64,000 bases of DNA from Tolypothrix brevis GSE-NOS-MK-07-07A (GCA_019358985.1 JAHHIJ010000030.1:1-64000); one strand, 5' to 3'. Positions 8,105-18,392 are shown, counted from the first letter of the stretch. The notes: generated from the sequence alone by a model not told the origin. Program-made: numbers and translations.

Positions 8105-9101
8105 ACGGCAATTGCCACTCTACTCGCTCTCGATATCTGGCTCAAGTCTAAGAATGGATGTATTTACTTTGTTTAATCCTCACCACCACACCACAATATT
8201 TCCCTTGCAAGAATATTATTTTCTTGCCAAATCAATCAAGAAAAATCGATATTCAGTACTTTGCATCGAACTGAATGCTATAAACGCTTTTAACGAAAGC
8301 CTAATATTACTTATTTATATATTTCACCAATCTGAAAATAACGTTGTTCACAATGATCTGATAAATCTTTTTTAATATCTTACATCATCGGATATATATA
8401 AACATTTGCTTGTTGAACATAAAAAAAGTTCATAATTGTTATTCACGAACATTTAGCTTTTTAACGATAGATTTTCTGGGGCTTATTAATATTATTAATA
8501 TTTGAATTGAGTAATTGTTTTGTTAGCTAATTTACAGTTATTAATAACAAATTAAATGTGTTGAATTGATGGAAATAGTCAAAAACATGATATTGAGCTT
8601 GTATTTATTTATGTAGGCGATCGCTTAAAAAGTAAATTTCACATCATTTGCTTTGCCCAATATAGATTCAGGATATACATAAACCAATAAAAAAGCAATT
8701 TCGTATATAAAAACACTATTGATTATTTTTAATTTGTAACGTATCTTTCTCCAAAACGACTATCATCGGTCATAAAAAGTTTACCAAAAATTGCCAAGCT
8801 AAACATCAGTTATTTATTTGTATTTATCAGTAAATAAACAATTTGATTTATCAGCAATCGACTCTTAATAAAAACCTTAAATCGACAAAAATAGGCTACA
8901 AAAGCATATAATTGGTCAAAATTTAATTCAAACTATTGGCAAAGAGTTTCATTTAAAGCATTCACGATATTAAATTAAAGTCATCAAAAATTGATAGAGA
9001 AAATAATCATGTGTGAACAATAAACTCAGCTAATTAAGATTAAGTTAGGATGAGAAGAATAGTTCAGATAAATTAGTAAGCAAAATTGCTGAGGTAGATT
9101 C
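8105..9101. other. long AT-rich divergent spacer between patB and fdxB
   Basis: There is no credible gene in these 997 bases. The DNA is very AT-rich and must contain the promoters of patB (minus) and fdxB (plus). I saw no perfect GTA-N8-TAC NtcA site; GTATTTATCAGTAA near 8820 is only a partial match. The length suggests long leaders or several regulator sites. Confidence 0.5.
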
Positions 9102-9395
9102 ATGGCACAACTAACAGGCTTGACATTTGGCGGTAAAACTTGGATACCTAAATTTGCTCAAGAGATCAATCAAGAAAAGTGTATTGGCTGTGGCAGATGC
9201 TTTAAAATTTGCGGGCATAATGTGCTATCTTTGGCAGCACTAAACGAAGAAGGCGAACTTGTAGACGATGAAGATGGTGATGAAATCGAACGGAAAATAA
9301 TGGTAGTAGCTAATCCAGAAAACTGTGTTGGTTGTGAGGCTTGTGCAAGAATTTGTCCAAAGAATTGCTACACCCATGTTGCCTTAGTAAGCTAA
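9102..9395 (+). CDS. fdxB: nif-type ferredoxin III, two [4Fe-4S] clusters
   Basis: This 97-residue protein carries two cluster motifs. The first is [14 protein letters not shown] (from about residue 27). The second is [15 protein letters not shown] (from about residue 76). An acidic linker (DDEDGDE) separates them. It matches the nif-specific ferredoxin III (FdxB) family. It likely acts as an electron carrier for nitrogenase or for FeMo-cofactor assembly. It lies divergent from patB and upstream of coxBAC, the arrangement known in Nostoc-type genomes. Confidence 0.9.
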   Translation: MAQLTGLTFGGKTWIPKFAQEINQEKCIGCGRCFKICGHNVLSLAALNEEGELVDDEDGDEIERKIMVVANPENCVGCEACARICPKNCYTHVALVS

Positions 9396-10154
9396 GGTTT
9401 ATGCGCTTTTTTCAGGCGCTATTGCCGGAAGCGGAGTTAGAAAACGAACTGCATTCGTAGCAGAGAACACAGAGGAAGAGGAACAGAGAAAGATTCTTTT
9501 TCCTTCGTTTACTCTGCAATGTTGATGTGGTGGACTACTAGAGGGGAATGCCGGATATTTACCGAAACTACGCAAAAAGTTAGCAGTAGAACAATGCAGA
9601 AATAGGAAAATGTTAGCCATTAACAAATTTAAATTTGCGGCTAATATAGCCTAGATCAGTGGTGATAAAGGTAAAAGGATGAAAAAATAAATCTGTACGA
9701 TTGAGCGAATTAATTTGCGAGTTTAACTTCATCCTTATTTTTTTACTGAGAGTTGATTTGTGAATGCTTGTTGTATCATGCCCAGCGTAGAGACGTTCCA
9801 CCGGAACGTCTCTACTGCGGGTAAAGACGTTCCATCGGAACGTCTCTACGAAGGTTGCGATATTTTTATTATTGTTAATTAAGCGGACATGAGATTAACT
9901 ATAAGCATAAATTTTGTTGTCGCTTTGCCTGACAAAAGATATTAAAAAATATAGGGATTTTTCCCTGATTATCTATAATAAACAGAGAAAATATATAGGT
10001 GAAAGCAAATAATTCTGCTTGTTGTGATGCTCTGACAAGTGAGAAAACTATTCTTTTTCCTGACTAGGGATATACATCAAGAGTACAGGATATGAATCCT
10101 GGGTAAAAAGAAAGAAAATCACACCTTTAACGATGTTGTACACAGCAGGTATGT
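9396..10154. other. intergenic region upstream of coxB
   Basis: The 759 bases contain no convincing gene. Two adjacent family-I palindromes lie at 9787-9849. The remaining AT-rich DNA should hold the cox promoter and a long leader. No clear ribosome site precedes the coxB ATG. Confidence 0.5.
9787..9849. repeat. two adjacent 29-bp palindromes, family I
   Basis: Copies at 9787-9815 and 9821-9849 have arms GTAGAGACGT or GTAAAGACGT with ACGTCTCTAC, and cores TCCACCGGA and TCCATCGGA. Five bases separate them. Other single copies lie at 21150, 35083, 35760, 40243, 47252 and 63577, with a cluster at 43228-43450. Confidence 0.9.
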
Positions 10155-11150
10155 ATGCAAGAGATTCCTGTTTCATTATTAACTTTAGTTGCTGGAGCAT
10201 TCGTCACAGTTTTAAGCATCTGGCTTGGTCACAATCATAATTTGCTGCCGGTGCAAGCTTCAGCACAAGCGCCTTTGGTGGACGGGTTTTTCAACATTAT
10301 GTTCAGCATTGCGATCGCTCTATTTTTGATAGTAGAAGGAACCATCTTAATTTTTGTAATTAAATATCGTCGCCGTAAAGGTGATGATACGGATGGTGTT
10401 CATATTGAGGGCAATCTTCCTTTAGAAGTTTTTTGGACGGCAGTTCCAACAATCATTGTCCTCTGCTTAGGAGTATACAGTGTTGATGTGTTTACCCGCA
10501 TGGGCGGAATTGAAGCACCAGGACATATGATGGCTCATAGCCATTCTCCAGCTCACGTTGCTCAGATGCCAGGAACCGCACTCGCAGCTACATTGAGTGA
10601 TGCTTCAGCTTCGGAAATGGAAATACCAGTACCCCCACGAAAAATAGGCATTGGTGGAACTTCCCAAGATGGCAAAGTTGCCGACTTAGTTGTTGATGTC
10701 ACCGGGATGCAGTTTGCTTGGATATTTAACTATCCTGAAAGTGGCGTTAATTCTGGAGAATTACACGTTCCAATTGGTGCTGATGTCCAAATCAACTTGT
10801 CGGCAACAGATGTAATTCACTCATTTTGGGTGCCGCAATTTAGATTGAAGCAAGACGCAATTCCTGGTATCCCGACTCAATTGCGATTCGTCGCTACGAA
10901 AACTGGTACATACCCGATAGTTTGTACAGAATTATGCGGTGGCTATCATGGTTCAATGCGATCGCAAGTAATTGTGGAAACACCAGAAGAGTATGAGAAC
11001 TGGCTGACAGAAAACAAAGTTGCTCAAAACCAAGAACGAAATCAAGCTGTTGCACTCAAACCATCTGAGTTATCAACTTCAGAGTTTCTTGCTCCCTACG
11101 CTCATGATATGGGGATTAGTTCAGCGACTTTAGAGTCTATCAATCATTAG
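10155..11150 (+). CDS. coxB: cytochrome c oxidase subunit II
   Basis: This 331-residue protein has two N-terminal membrane helices (about residues 5-25 and 45-70) and a C-terminal cupredoxin domain outside the membrane. The CuA ligands are visible in CTELCGGYHGSMRSQVIV (C-x3-C-x3-H-x2-M) with the earlier His in VIHSFWVPQ. It passes electrons from a soluble donor to CoxA. It is first in coxBAC; next to patB and fdxB this fits the heterocyst oxidase Cox2, which lowers oxygen for nitrogenase. A His/Met-rich insertion (MMAHSHSPAHVAQM) lies between the helices and the CuA domain. Confidence 0.95.
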   Translation: MQEIPVSLLTLVAGAFVTVLSIWLGHNHNLLPVQASAQAPLVDGFFNIMFSIAIALFLIVEGTILIFVIKYRRRKGDDTDGVHIEGNLPLEVFWTAVPTIIVLCLGVYSVDVFTRMGGIEAPGHMMAHSHSPAHVAQMPGTALAATLSDASASEMEIPVPPRKIGIGGTSQDGKVADLVVDVTGMQFAWIFNYPESGVNSGELHVPIGADVQINLSATDVIHSFWVPQFRLKQDAIPGIPTQLRFVATKTGTYPIVCTELCGGYHGSMRSQVIVETPEEYENWLTENKVAQNQERNQAVALKPSELSTSEFLAPYAHDMGISSATLESINH

Positions 11151-11231
11151 TCAAAAGTCATTAGTCAAGAGTCAAAACATCTTGGACTATGGACTTTTGA
11201 CTTCCAGAAGCGGTTGGACAAAGGAAAAAAT

Positions 11232-12923
11232 ATGACGCAAGTAGAATTTCCACCGAATACTCCACACGAAGACAATAAAAATCAATTGGTGAGTGCTCAT
11301 ACGATCCATCCTGAAGCGTGGAAATGGTACGACTACTTCACTTTTAATGTTGACCATAAAGTTATTGGCATCCAATATCTAGTTACAGCATTTGTCTTCT
11401 ATCTCATCGGTGGATTGATGGCTGTTGTGATGCGTGTAGAATTAGCAACACCAGATGCAGACCTCATTGACCCTAACCTGTACAATGCTTTCATGACGAA
11501 TCATGGAACAATCATGATTTTTCTGTGGATTGTACCGAGTGCAATTGGGGGATTTGGTAATTATCTGGTGCCGTTGATGATTGGCGCCAGAGATATGGCT
11601 TTTCCGAAGTTGAATGCGATCGCCTTTTGGTTGAACCCAGTAGCAGGTGCATTAATTCTCGGTAGTTTCTTTTTTGGTGGTTCGCAATCTGGCTGGACTG
11701 CTTACCCACCATTAAGTTTAGTTACCGCTAACACCGCACAATCGATGTGGATTTTAGCGATCGTTTTGGTGGGAACTTCCTCAATTTTGGGTTCGGTGAA
11801 CTTTGTCATCACCATCTTGAAGATGAAAGTCCCTAGCATGAAATGGGATCAAGTTCCCTTATTTTGTTGGGCAACTTTAGCAACCGCTATTTTAGCGCTT
11901 CTTTCGACACCTGTGTTAGCAGCTGGTTTGGTGCTGTTGTTGTTTGACATCAACTTTGGCACTTCCTTCTTTAAACCAGATGCTGGCGGTAATGTGGTAA
12001 TTTACCAACATTTGTTCTGGTTTTATTCGCATCCGGCAGTTTATTTGATGATTCTGCCCATCTTCGGCATCATGTCCGAAGTAATACCAGTACACGCTCG
12101 CAAACCGATTTTTGGTTATAAAGCGATCGCCTATTCCAGCGTAGCCATCTGCGTTGTCGGTTTGTTCGTCTGGGTACACCACATGTTTACCAGCGGTACA
12201 CCAGGTTGGATGCGGATGTTCTTCACCATCTCCACCCTCATCGTGGCTGTTCCCACAGGCATCAAGATTTTCGGTTGGGTAGCAACCCTTTGGGGTGGTA
12301 AAATTCGCTTCACCAGCGCCATGCTATTCGCCATTGGCTTGCTATCCATGTTTGTCATGGGCGGCTTAAGCGGTGTAACAATGGGAACAGCCCCCTTTGA
12401 TATTCACGTACACGACACATATTATGTAGTGGCGCACTTCCACTATGTATTATTTGGCGGCTCCGTCTTCGGTATTTACGCGGGCATTTACCATTGGTTC
12501 CCGAAAATGACCGGACGGATGATGAATGAAACTTGGGGTCGCGTTCACTTCGTCCTCACCTTCATTGGCACTAATCTGACATTCCTGCCGATGCACGAGT
12601 TAGGTTTGCAAGGAATGCCTCGACGAGTTGCCATGTACGATCCACAATTTATCAGCCTCAATCAGCTTTGTACCGTTGGTTCTTTTGTGTTGGCAGCTTC
12701 AGTGATTCCCTTCACCATCAACGTCATTTGGAGTTGGATTGCTGGACAAAAAGCCGGTGATAATCCTTGGCAAGCTTTGACTTTAGAATGGACAACCAGT
12801 TCACCACCAATAGTAGAAAACTGGGAAGTATTGCCCGTTGTCACTCACGGTCCCTACGACTACGGCATCAATAATCATAGCGCTGAATTGCCGCCATCTA
12901 CTGCGACCGAAGCCAGTGCTTAG
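11232..12923 (+). CDS. coxA: cytochrome c oxidase subunit I
   Basis: The start at 11232 (MTQVEFPPN) is preceded by AAAGGA, so the upstream TTG is not used. The 563-residue, twelve-helix protein has the family signatures. These include WxWxPxxIGGFGNYLVPLMIG near residue 105, HPAVYLMILPIFG (CuB and Tyr region), HHMFTSG, and the heme ligands in HDTYYVVAHFHYVL. It reduces oxygen at the heme-CuB centre. It is 81 bases downstream of coxB and followed by coxC. Confidence 0.96.
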   Translation: MTQVEFPPNTPHEDNKNQLVSAHTIHPEAWKWYDYFTFNVDHKVIGIQYLVTAFVFYLIGGLMAVVMRVELATPDADLIDPNLYNAFMTNHGTIMIFLWIVPSAIGGFGNYLVPLMIGARDMAFPKLNAIAFWLNPVAGALILGSFFFGGSQSGWTAYPPLSLVTANTAQSMWILAIVLVGTSSILGSVNFVITILKMKVPSMKWDQVPLFCWATLATAILALLSTPVLAAGLVLLLFDINFGTSFFKPDAGGNVVIYQHLFWFYSHPAVYLMILPIFGIMSEVIPVHARKPIFGYKAIAYSSVAICVVGLFVWVHHMFTSGTPGWMRMFFTISTLIVAVPTGIKIFGWVATLWGGKIRFTSAMLFAIGLLSMFVMGGLSGVTMGTAPFDIHVHDTYYVVAHFHYVLFGGSVFGIYAGIYHWFPKMTGRMMNETWGRVHFVLTFIGTNLTFLPMHELGLQGMPRRVAMYDPQFISLNQLCTVGSFVLAASVIPFTINVIWSWIAGQKAGDNPWQALTLEWTTSSPPIVENWEVLPVVTHGPYDYGINNHSAELPPSTATEASA

Positions 12924-12932
12924 TTAGTTGTT

Positions 12933-12962
12933 CGTAGTAAGCGCGAAGAGCGCTTATTACGA
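12933..12962. repeat. dispersed hairpin, family III (CGTAGTAAGCGC type)
   Basis: CGTAGTAAGCGC and GCGCTTATTACG form inverted arms between coxA and coxC. Related hairpins lie at 14179-14218, 25146-25171, 33414-33470 and 40796-40850, all between genes. In this place it could act as an RNA stability or attenuation element. Confidence 0.75.
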
Positions 12963-12997
12963 TTTCTTTTTGGAAATTTATTTACAGCGTAAATAAT

Positions 12998-13594
12998 ATG
13001 GCGATCGCAACATCAAGTGCAGAACATCACGCAGAACACAGCGAACATCAAGATTTGCGAGTATTAGGATTATTGACCTTTCTTGCTTCTGAATCTTTAA
13101 TGTTTGGCGGCTTTTTTGCGACTTATTTGTTTTTTCGAGGAATAACGGAAGTTTGGCCCCCAGAAAATACTGAAGTAGAGCTTTTATTGCCGACAATTAA
13201 CACTATCATTCTGGTTTCTAGTAGTTTCGTCATTCATTTTGGTGACGCAGCGATTAAAAGGAATGATGTCAAAGGAATGCGACGGTGGTATACCATCACT
13301 GCAATTATGGGGGCAGTTTTCTTACTTGGTCAGGTTGTTGAGTATCTAACTTTAGGATACGGCATGACGACCAATGTATTTTCCAACTGTTTCTATTTAA
13401 TGACAGGTTTTCACGGTTTGCATGTGTTTATAGGACTGTTATTAATTCTAGGTGTGTTGTGGCGATCGCGTCGTCCCGGTCACTATTCTGCTACCAAGCA
13501 CGTTGGTATTGAAATGGCAGAAATATACTGGCACTTTGTAGACATCATCTGGATTATTCTCTTCTCCCTGCTGTACATTCTCAGCTTGTTTTAA
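12998..13594 (+). CDS. coxC: cytochrome c oxidase subunit III
   Basis: This 198-residue protein has five predicted membrane helices. Family features include ESLMFGGFFATYLFFRG (helix 1), FYLMTGFHGLHVFIGLLLI and the C-terminal EIYWHFVDIIWIILFSLLYIL. This length is typical for short bacterial CoxC. The His-rich N-terminus (HHAEHSEHQ) is unusual but mild. It is the third gene of coxBAC. Confidence 0.95.
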   Translation: MAIATSSAEHHAEHSEHQDLRVLGLLTFLASESLMFGGFFATYLFFRGITEVWPPENTEVELLLPTINTIILVSSSFVIHFGDAAIKRNDVKGMRRWYTITAIMGAVFLLGQVVEYLTLGYGMTTNVFSNCFYLMTGFHGLHVFIGLLLILGVLWRSRRPGHYSATKHVGIEMAEIYWHFVDIIWIILFSLLYILSLF

Positions 13595-13682
13595 AACGGT
13601 AATAGGTAATTGGGAACGCGGTAATTTCATTTTCCATTACCCATTTTCCATTACCTATTACCCATTCCCAAAGGTTATTTTT

Positions 13683-14171
13683 ATGAAAATTGACTCAGAA
13701 GCATTTTCCTGGTTTCAAGTTCCAGAAGATATCAAAAATTTATTGATATTAGCCGCCAAAAGCTGGGAAAATACCGCAGAATCAGAAAAGTATATGCAGC
13801 AAGCTTTAGCTAAAACACAAGATAATCTAGACGTATTAGTCGCCGCATATAGATATTTTTACTATAAAAATAATTATCTACTAGCACTGGAAACCGCAGT
13901 CAAAGTTATAAATAAAATTCATAATTCCGAAAACCTACCTGATGATTGGCAACAACTAAAGCCAATATTAGTTAGTCGCAAAGATAACCCCTCAATTAGG
14001 CTATATTTAACCGCTTACGCCGCTTCTGGATTAGTCTTAGCTAAGTTAGGAGAGATAGAACAAGCTAAAGAAATAAGTGCAAAAGTTAAAGAAGTTGATG
14101 ATAAAAAAGAATTTGGTGGGGGACTTATACTTGATATTTTGACACGTCCAGCGGAAGAAGATGAAGAATAA
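13683..14171 (+). CDS. TPR-like alpha-helical protein of the cox2 region
   Basis: This 162-residue soluble protein is mainly helical, with two or three degenerate tetratricopeptide-like helix pairs (YMQQALAKTQDNLDVLVAAYRYFYYKNNYLLALETAVKVI near residues 37-77, and VLAKLGEIEQAKEI near 123). The C-terminus is acidic (PAEEDEE). It is 88 bases downstream of coxC, with short repeated sequence between, so cotranscription is possible. It may be an assembly or scaffold protein; this is inferred from fold and place only. Confidence 0.65.
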   Translation: MKIDSEAFSWFQVPEDIKNLLILAAKSWENTAESEKYMQQALAKTQDNLDVLVAAYRYFYYKNNYLLALETAVKVINKIHNSENLPDDWQQLKPILVSRKDNPSIRLYLTAYAASGLVLAKLGEIEQAKEISAKVKEVDDKKEFGGGLILDILTRPAEEDEE

Positions 14172-14178
14172 TTATCTT

Positions 14179-14218
14179 CGTAGTAAGCACTAACTAAAGC
14201 GCTAAAGCGCTTACTACA
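14179..14218. repeat. dispersed hairpin, family III
   Basis: The segment has CGTAGTAAGC at the left and GCTTACTACA at the right, with an inner hairpin AGCGCTAAAGCGCT. It lies between two genes on the same strand and could end or stabilise the upstream transcript. Confidence 0.7.
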
Positions 14219-14248
14219 AAACACACTCTATCTTAAAATACGGAATTT

Positions 14249-14860
14249 ATGAAAAATAAAGATTGGCTTGTAACTGGAGATGGTCAGTATCAAGCATGTA
14301 AATCAGCCAGAGAATGGGATTTATTAAGAGAAAATTATCGCCTGTATCGGTTTCTAACTGAGGTAGAAGATGTTCTTGATAACGTTGACGAAGAATCAAG
14401 TCACCTTCCAGAAATTCGCATGTTGGTAAGGCGATTGATTACTAATTCCTATTGGGTGCAAAGTCAAAAATTACAACCTTCACCACAAACTGGAACTTCT
14501 GTTTTACTACTGTATGATGAATTAGGTTTTCCTTTAACTGTGCAAATAGTAACATTTTTACCAGGAATAAAGTCACCGATTCACAACCACGGAACTTGGG
14601 GAGTAGTAGCAGTATTAAAAGGACAGGAAAAAACTACTTGTTGGCAAAGAAGTCCTAGTGCAGAATTTCCAGATAAAATTGAAACTACAGGCAATATAAC
14701 TTTAGATCCAGGAAATATTATAAGCTTTACTCCTGATGCAATTCATAGCGTAGAAGCGTTAGGTGATGAACCAACCGTAACTTTTAATATTTATGGCGAA
14801 ACTGACCCAAAAGAAAGATTTGAGTTTGACATAGTTAGTCAGACTGCGAAAAAGTTTTAG
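14249..14860 (+). CDS. cupin of the cysteine dioxygenase type I family
   Basis: This 203-residue protein has a cupin barrel. The iron-binding motif PIHNHGTWGVVAVLKG is at about residues 111-126, and the second motif TPDAIHSVEALG is near 168-179. The overall pattern matches the cysteine dioxygenase-like (PF05995) family. Such enzymes oxidise thiols such as cysteine with oxygen and iron. Substrate here is unproven. It is next to the cox2 genes and not far from cysK, so a link to cysteine turnover or oxygen use in the heterocyst is conceivable. Confidence 0.8.
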   Translation: MKNKDWLVTGDGQYQACKSAREWDLLRENYRLYRFLTEVEDVLDNVDEESSHLPEIRMLVRRLITNSYWVQSQKLQPSPQTGTSVLLLYDELGFPLTVQIVTFLPGIKSPIHNHGTWGVVAVLKGQEKTTCWQRSPSAEFPDKIETTGNITLDPGNIISFTPDAIHSVEALGDEPTVTFNIYGETDPKERFEFDIVSQTAKKF

Positions 14861-14984
14861 TTACTGTATTTTGATAATTATTAATGGCAAATATATAATA
14901 ATTTTAATTAGAATTTATGTATGGTTAGGCATTGTCCAATAAAGTTTTTGATATCAGATAATGTCTATTCAAATGATTTTTGTT

Positions 14985-15260
14985 TATAGCGGTTTGCACT
15001 TGGATGTTATGTAAGATTGACCTATCTCCAACTGTAAAGACGCGATATAAGTAGGTGGACAAAAATATTTACAGTCATTGCGAACGAAGTGAAGCAATCC
15101 CAAGCCCTTGCGATTGCTTCGTTTCACTTCGTTACACTCGCAATGACATTGTGTAATTAATTCTGTCCGACTACTTATCGCGTTTCTCCCCCTTCCCTTG
15201 TAGGGAACGGGGTTGGGGGGGGTCAGGTTTGTGTATTTTATTCACTTGAAAACCGCTATA
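14985..15260. mobile_element. MITE-like nested inverted repeat element
   Basis: The 276-bp segment has terminal inverted repeats TATAGCGGTTTGCACTTG (left) and, read in reverse, TATAGCGGTTTTCAAGTG (right). Inside is a second inverted pair (near 15041 and 15180, GCGATATAAGTAG against CTACTTATCGC). In the centre is a third long palindrome (15074-15147, GTCATTGCGAACGAAG to CACTCGCAATGAC). No reading frame is present. It fills most of the spacer between the cupin gene and the next gene. Confidence 0.7.
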
Positions 15261-15290
15261 CATCTATCTACTTATTAAGGAGATAATTCA

Positions 15291-15755
15291 ATGGCAAGAG
15301 TAATTTTCTATGAAAAACCAGGCTGCAAAAACAATACGAAACAGAAAACTTTGCTGACAGCCGCAGGTCATGAAGTTGTGCCGTATAATCTGTTAACTGA
15401 ACCTTGGACAGTTGAGCGTTTGCGTTCCTTTTTTGGCGATCGCCCTGTGGTTGAGTGGATTAACCGCGCCGCCCCAGTGGTAAAATCTGGTGAGGTAGAT
15501 CCAGAAAAATTAGACGCAGAAACTGCTTTAGTATTGATGCTGCGCGATCCGCTGTTAATTCGGCGTCCTTTAATTCAAGTAGGCGATCGCCGTGAAGCCG
15601 GTTTCGACGTGGAAAAAATCAATGCTTGGATTGGTTTAAAAGCTGCGGATGAGTCTCTCCAAGAAATGAGCGAAAAACTCATGAACCAAGACCTACAAGG
15701 CTGCGCTCACGGTCACGATCATCAACACCATCAGCAAGGTAAATGTAACCATTAG
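15291..15755 (+). CDS. nitrogenase-associated ArsC/Spx-like protein
   Basis: This 154-residue protein has a thioredoxin fold of the ArsC/Spx type (MARVIFYEKPGCKNNTKQ). A single Cys sits at position 12 where arsenate reductase has its catalytic Cys. RRPLIQVGDR near residue 100 is the family substrate-loop motif. It matches the nitrogenase-associated protein family (TIGR01616). The C-terminus is His-rich (HGHDHQHHQQGKCNH) and may bind metal. It has an AAGGAG ribosome site at 15278-15283. Its exact role in nitrogen fixation is unknown. Confidence 0.85.
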   Translation: MARVIFYEKPGCKNNTKQKTLLTAAGHEVVPYNLLTEPWTVERLRSFFGDRPVVEWINRAAPVVKSGEVDPEKLDAETALVLMLRDPLLIRRPLIQVGDRREAGFDVEKINAWIGLKAADESLQEMSEKLMNQDLQGCAHGHDHQHHQQGKCNH

Positions 15756-15800
15756 GGAGATGAGGGAGATGAGGGAGATGAGGGAGATGAGGGAGATGGA
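15753..15800. repeat. 9-bp short tandem repeat (GAGGGAGAT)
   Basis: About five head-to-tail copies of GAGGGAGAT lie between two convergent genes, just after the stop of the nitrogenase-associated gene. Short tandemly repeated repetitive (STRR) sequences are common in Nostocales. Confidence 0.9.
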
Positions 15801-15847
15801 GAGACAACCTCCCCCTTGTCCCCCGCTCTCCCACTCCCCCGCTCTCC

Positions 15848-16807
15848 CTAACGGACAGCCGTAGGTTCGGCTTCCAAGTTTTGGAACATGGGGGTGCTGA
15901 GGTAGCGTTCGCCAAAGGAAGGCTGAATCATGACGATTAAGCGATCGGCGTTTTCTGGACGTTTAGCAACCTCAATTGCTGCATATAAAGCAGCACCGGA
16001 GGAGATACCAGATAACAATCCTTCTTCTTTCGCCAAACGACGCCCATAAGCGATCGCCTGATCGTCACTGACTTTAATCACTTCGTCAATCAGGTCAGTA
16101 CGGAGAACGCCGGGGATAAACCCGGCACCAATGCCTTGAATTTTATGTGGTCCTGGTTCACCACCAGAGAGGACAGGGCTATTGCTAGGTTCAACAGCGA
16201 TCGCCTGAAAAGTTGGCTTGCGTTGTTTAATTGCTTCCGCAACTCCAGTAATTGTCCCGCCGGTACCTACCCCAGCGATGAGAATATCCACCTCCCCGTC
16301 TGTATCTTCCCAAATTTCTTCGGCGGTAGTTTTGCGGTGAATTTCCGGATTTGCTGGGTTGCGAAACTGTTGCAGCATAAAAGCGTTGGGAGTTTTAGCG
16401 ACAATTTCCTCCGCTTTGCGAATTGCCCCTCGCATTCCCTCTGCCCCCGGAGTTAACTCCAAAGTAGCACCATAAGCGCGTAGCATGGCGCGTCTTTCTA
16501 AACTCATCGTTTCTGGCATTGTTAAAATCAAACTGTAGCCCCGCGCTGCTGCCACCATTGCCAGGGCAATCCCCGTATTACCTGAGGTTGGCTCGACTAA
16601 AATGGTTTTTCCTGGCGCAATCCAGCCCGTTGCTTCTGCTTGCTGCACCATGCTGATGCCGATGCGGTCTTTGACTGAAGCGGCTGGGTTCATTCCTTCC
16701 AACTTCACCACAATTCTGGCTACACAGCCTTCAGATTGGGGGATCTTATTCAGAGCAACTAAAGGAGTCCGTCCAATAAGTTCTGTTACGTCTTTAGCTA
16801 TCCGCAC
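15848..16807 (-). CDS. cysK: cysteine synthase A
   Basis: This 319-residue PLP enzyme makes cysteine from O-acetylserine and sulfide. The PLP lysine is in the motif [10 protein letters not shown] (about residue 46). The phosphate loop is GTGGTITG near residue 181, and SGNTG lies near residue 73. Length and motifs are full. Cysteine supply supports Fe-S assembly near nif genes, but this copy may simply be housekeeping. It is transcribed toward the nitrogenase-associated gene. Confidence 0.95.
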   Translation of the reverse strand: MRIAKDVTELIGRTPLVALNKIPQSEGCVARIVVKLEGMNPAASVKDRIGISMVQQAEATGWIAPGKTILVEPTSGNTGIALAMVAAARGYSLILTMPETMSLERRAMLRAYGATLELTPGAEGMRGAIRKAEEIVAKTPNAFMLQQFRNPANPEIHRKTTAEEIWEDTDGEVDILIAGVGTGGTITGVAEAIKQRKPTFQAIAVEPSNSPVLSGGEPGPHKIQGIGAGFIPGVLRTDLIDEVIKVSDDQAIAYGRRLAKEEGLLSGISSGAALYAAIEVAKRPENADRLIVMIQPSFGERYLSTPMFQNLEAEPTAVR

Positions 16808-17950
16808 GAATTAACTCCTAAAATTCTAAATTTAGTAAAGTGTCACACATTTTATTTTCTTACAATTAGTTGTATATATTTAAATTTATTAATTTTTTTC
16901 TTTGAATGAGTTGTTGATGTAAGTTGCACTCTTTGAGCGCAAGTGTATTTATAAACATATATAAATTATATACTCTAACTTACCCAGAATCTTGAAAATA
17001 TTTGAGCATGAGCAGAGTGATAATCTGGCTGTTGAGTTGTGTAATGCGAGTGAGATTGGATTCAATACGGTTCGCTCGTCTGATTTTTTGTGGTGATTTA
17101 GGGCATGTAGAGACACGATACCCTTGCGTCTCTATAAGGTTTTTGGTTTATCGAATTTTCTTATCCTAAGCCTATTGGGATTGGATTTGGGTATTGGGCA
17201 ATTGTCCGCTTTTGCTTTGACAAGTCTGGCTTATTAACAAACTATTTTATAAATCAATGGAGATTCTTTCTGTAGTGTTTAGATGATTTTTCAAATTCTC
17301 TAGTTCCTAAATACAAATATTTAATACAATATTAATGTTTTATTGATTCAATTTAAGTTATTTGCGTGTATATTTACCAAGTAATATGATTTGCTTTGAG
17401 TACAAACTTTAAGAAGCAAAAATTAGCTCAAAAATAGTCTTTAATCAAAGCCTGGATGGGTTTGATGTTGAGTACAAAAATGCTAGAACCCCAGAACGTA
17501 AATACTAGTACCCCTACCAAAAAATACTAGTACCCCTACCCCAAGAAAATTTTGTAAGTCTTATCAAATATGAATTACAGGCTTTGAGTACAAATCTAAT
17601 TAATTTAATAATCTTAATCCACACAGATAAATAGTTGTGTGCAGAGACGACTGATATAAAACGTATAGGATTTACGCAGAGATTCCCCTCTACCCCCCGA
17701 CATTCTAATGGTGCAAACCTAAAGAACGAGGGGGGACTTCTTAACCCCCTATTGTAGATAAGGGAAAGACGTGCGTCAATTCTGTCAGTAGTGCTTTCTT
17801 ACTAACGAAGAGTCAATCTGAAGGTTGAAGTATGAAGTATAAAATTAACCCACTCATACCAAAATTTGAACTATGAAGGATATTTAATCCTTCATATTTA
17901 TAAAGCTTGTATCAACTTCATCCTTTACACTTCACACTTCTTTAGTCAAG
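16808..17950. other. 1.1-kb intergenic region without a gene
   Basis: I see no credible gene. It contains a degenerate palindrome (17107-17135) with arms GTAGAGAC and GTCTCTAT. It also has a tandem pair of an 18-bp sequence (TACTAGTACCCCTACC, near 17503-17540). AT-rich spacer makes up the rest. Open frames here are short and not convincing. Confidence 0.5.
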
Positions 17951-18364
17951 ATGAGAGCCAGAATTGTAAATATTATCACAGTTTGTTTAGTAACATTAGC
18001 AGTGCTTTCTCCAGGAGTAGTAGTATTTGGCATAATTTGGGGACGGCATATCGAGTTATTGGAAATAAAGAATTCAACTTATGCAGTTAATCAAATTGGG
18101 AAAGATACTACTGATGAAGTCCTGAACCAAAGCTTATTAACTACTAAGCAAGAAGATACAAAACCCAATCCTGCCCAAGAAATGCTAACTACTATTGAGC
18201 AATATAAAATTGCCACTTTGTTAGAATGGTTTTTCTTATTTTTCCCTATTTGTATTGGCTTGGCAATTCTTTTTTACGATAGGTATCTTGTATATCGATC
18301 TGCGGTTTTGCAAGAACAGATCGAAATGTTGGAAAGACTTTGGCATCAAAGCATCGAGCAATAA
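17951..18364 (+). CDS. small membrane protein with two transmembrane segments
   Basis: This 137-residue protein has a first hydrophobic helix at about residues 5-30 (IITVCLVTLAVLSPGVVVFGIIWG). A polar middle loop follows, and then a second helix at about 92-113 (LEWFFLFFPICIGLAILFY). The C-terminus is charged and helical. No family is recognised. Two more small genes follow on the same strand with 28 and 2 bases between, suggesting an operon. Confidence 0.6.
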   Translation: MRARIVNIITVCLVTLAVLSPGVVVFGIIWGRHIELLEIKNSTYAVNQIGKDTTDEVLNQSLLTTKQEDTKPNPAQEMLTTIEQYKIATLLEWFFLFFPICIGLAILFYDRYLVYRSAVLQEQIEMLERLWHQSIEQ

Positions 18365-18392
18365 ACAATTCGCGCATCAACAAACATAAATC

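Noticed and set aside
8112-8375. Gene in the patB-fdxB spacer
   Set aside because: The translation is low-complexity, has no ribosome site, and lies in AT-rich promoter DNA.
9399-9801. Minus-strand ORFs after fdxB
   Set aside because: Short, no family pattern; one overlaps the palindromes.
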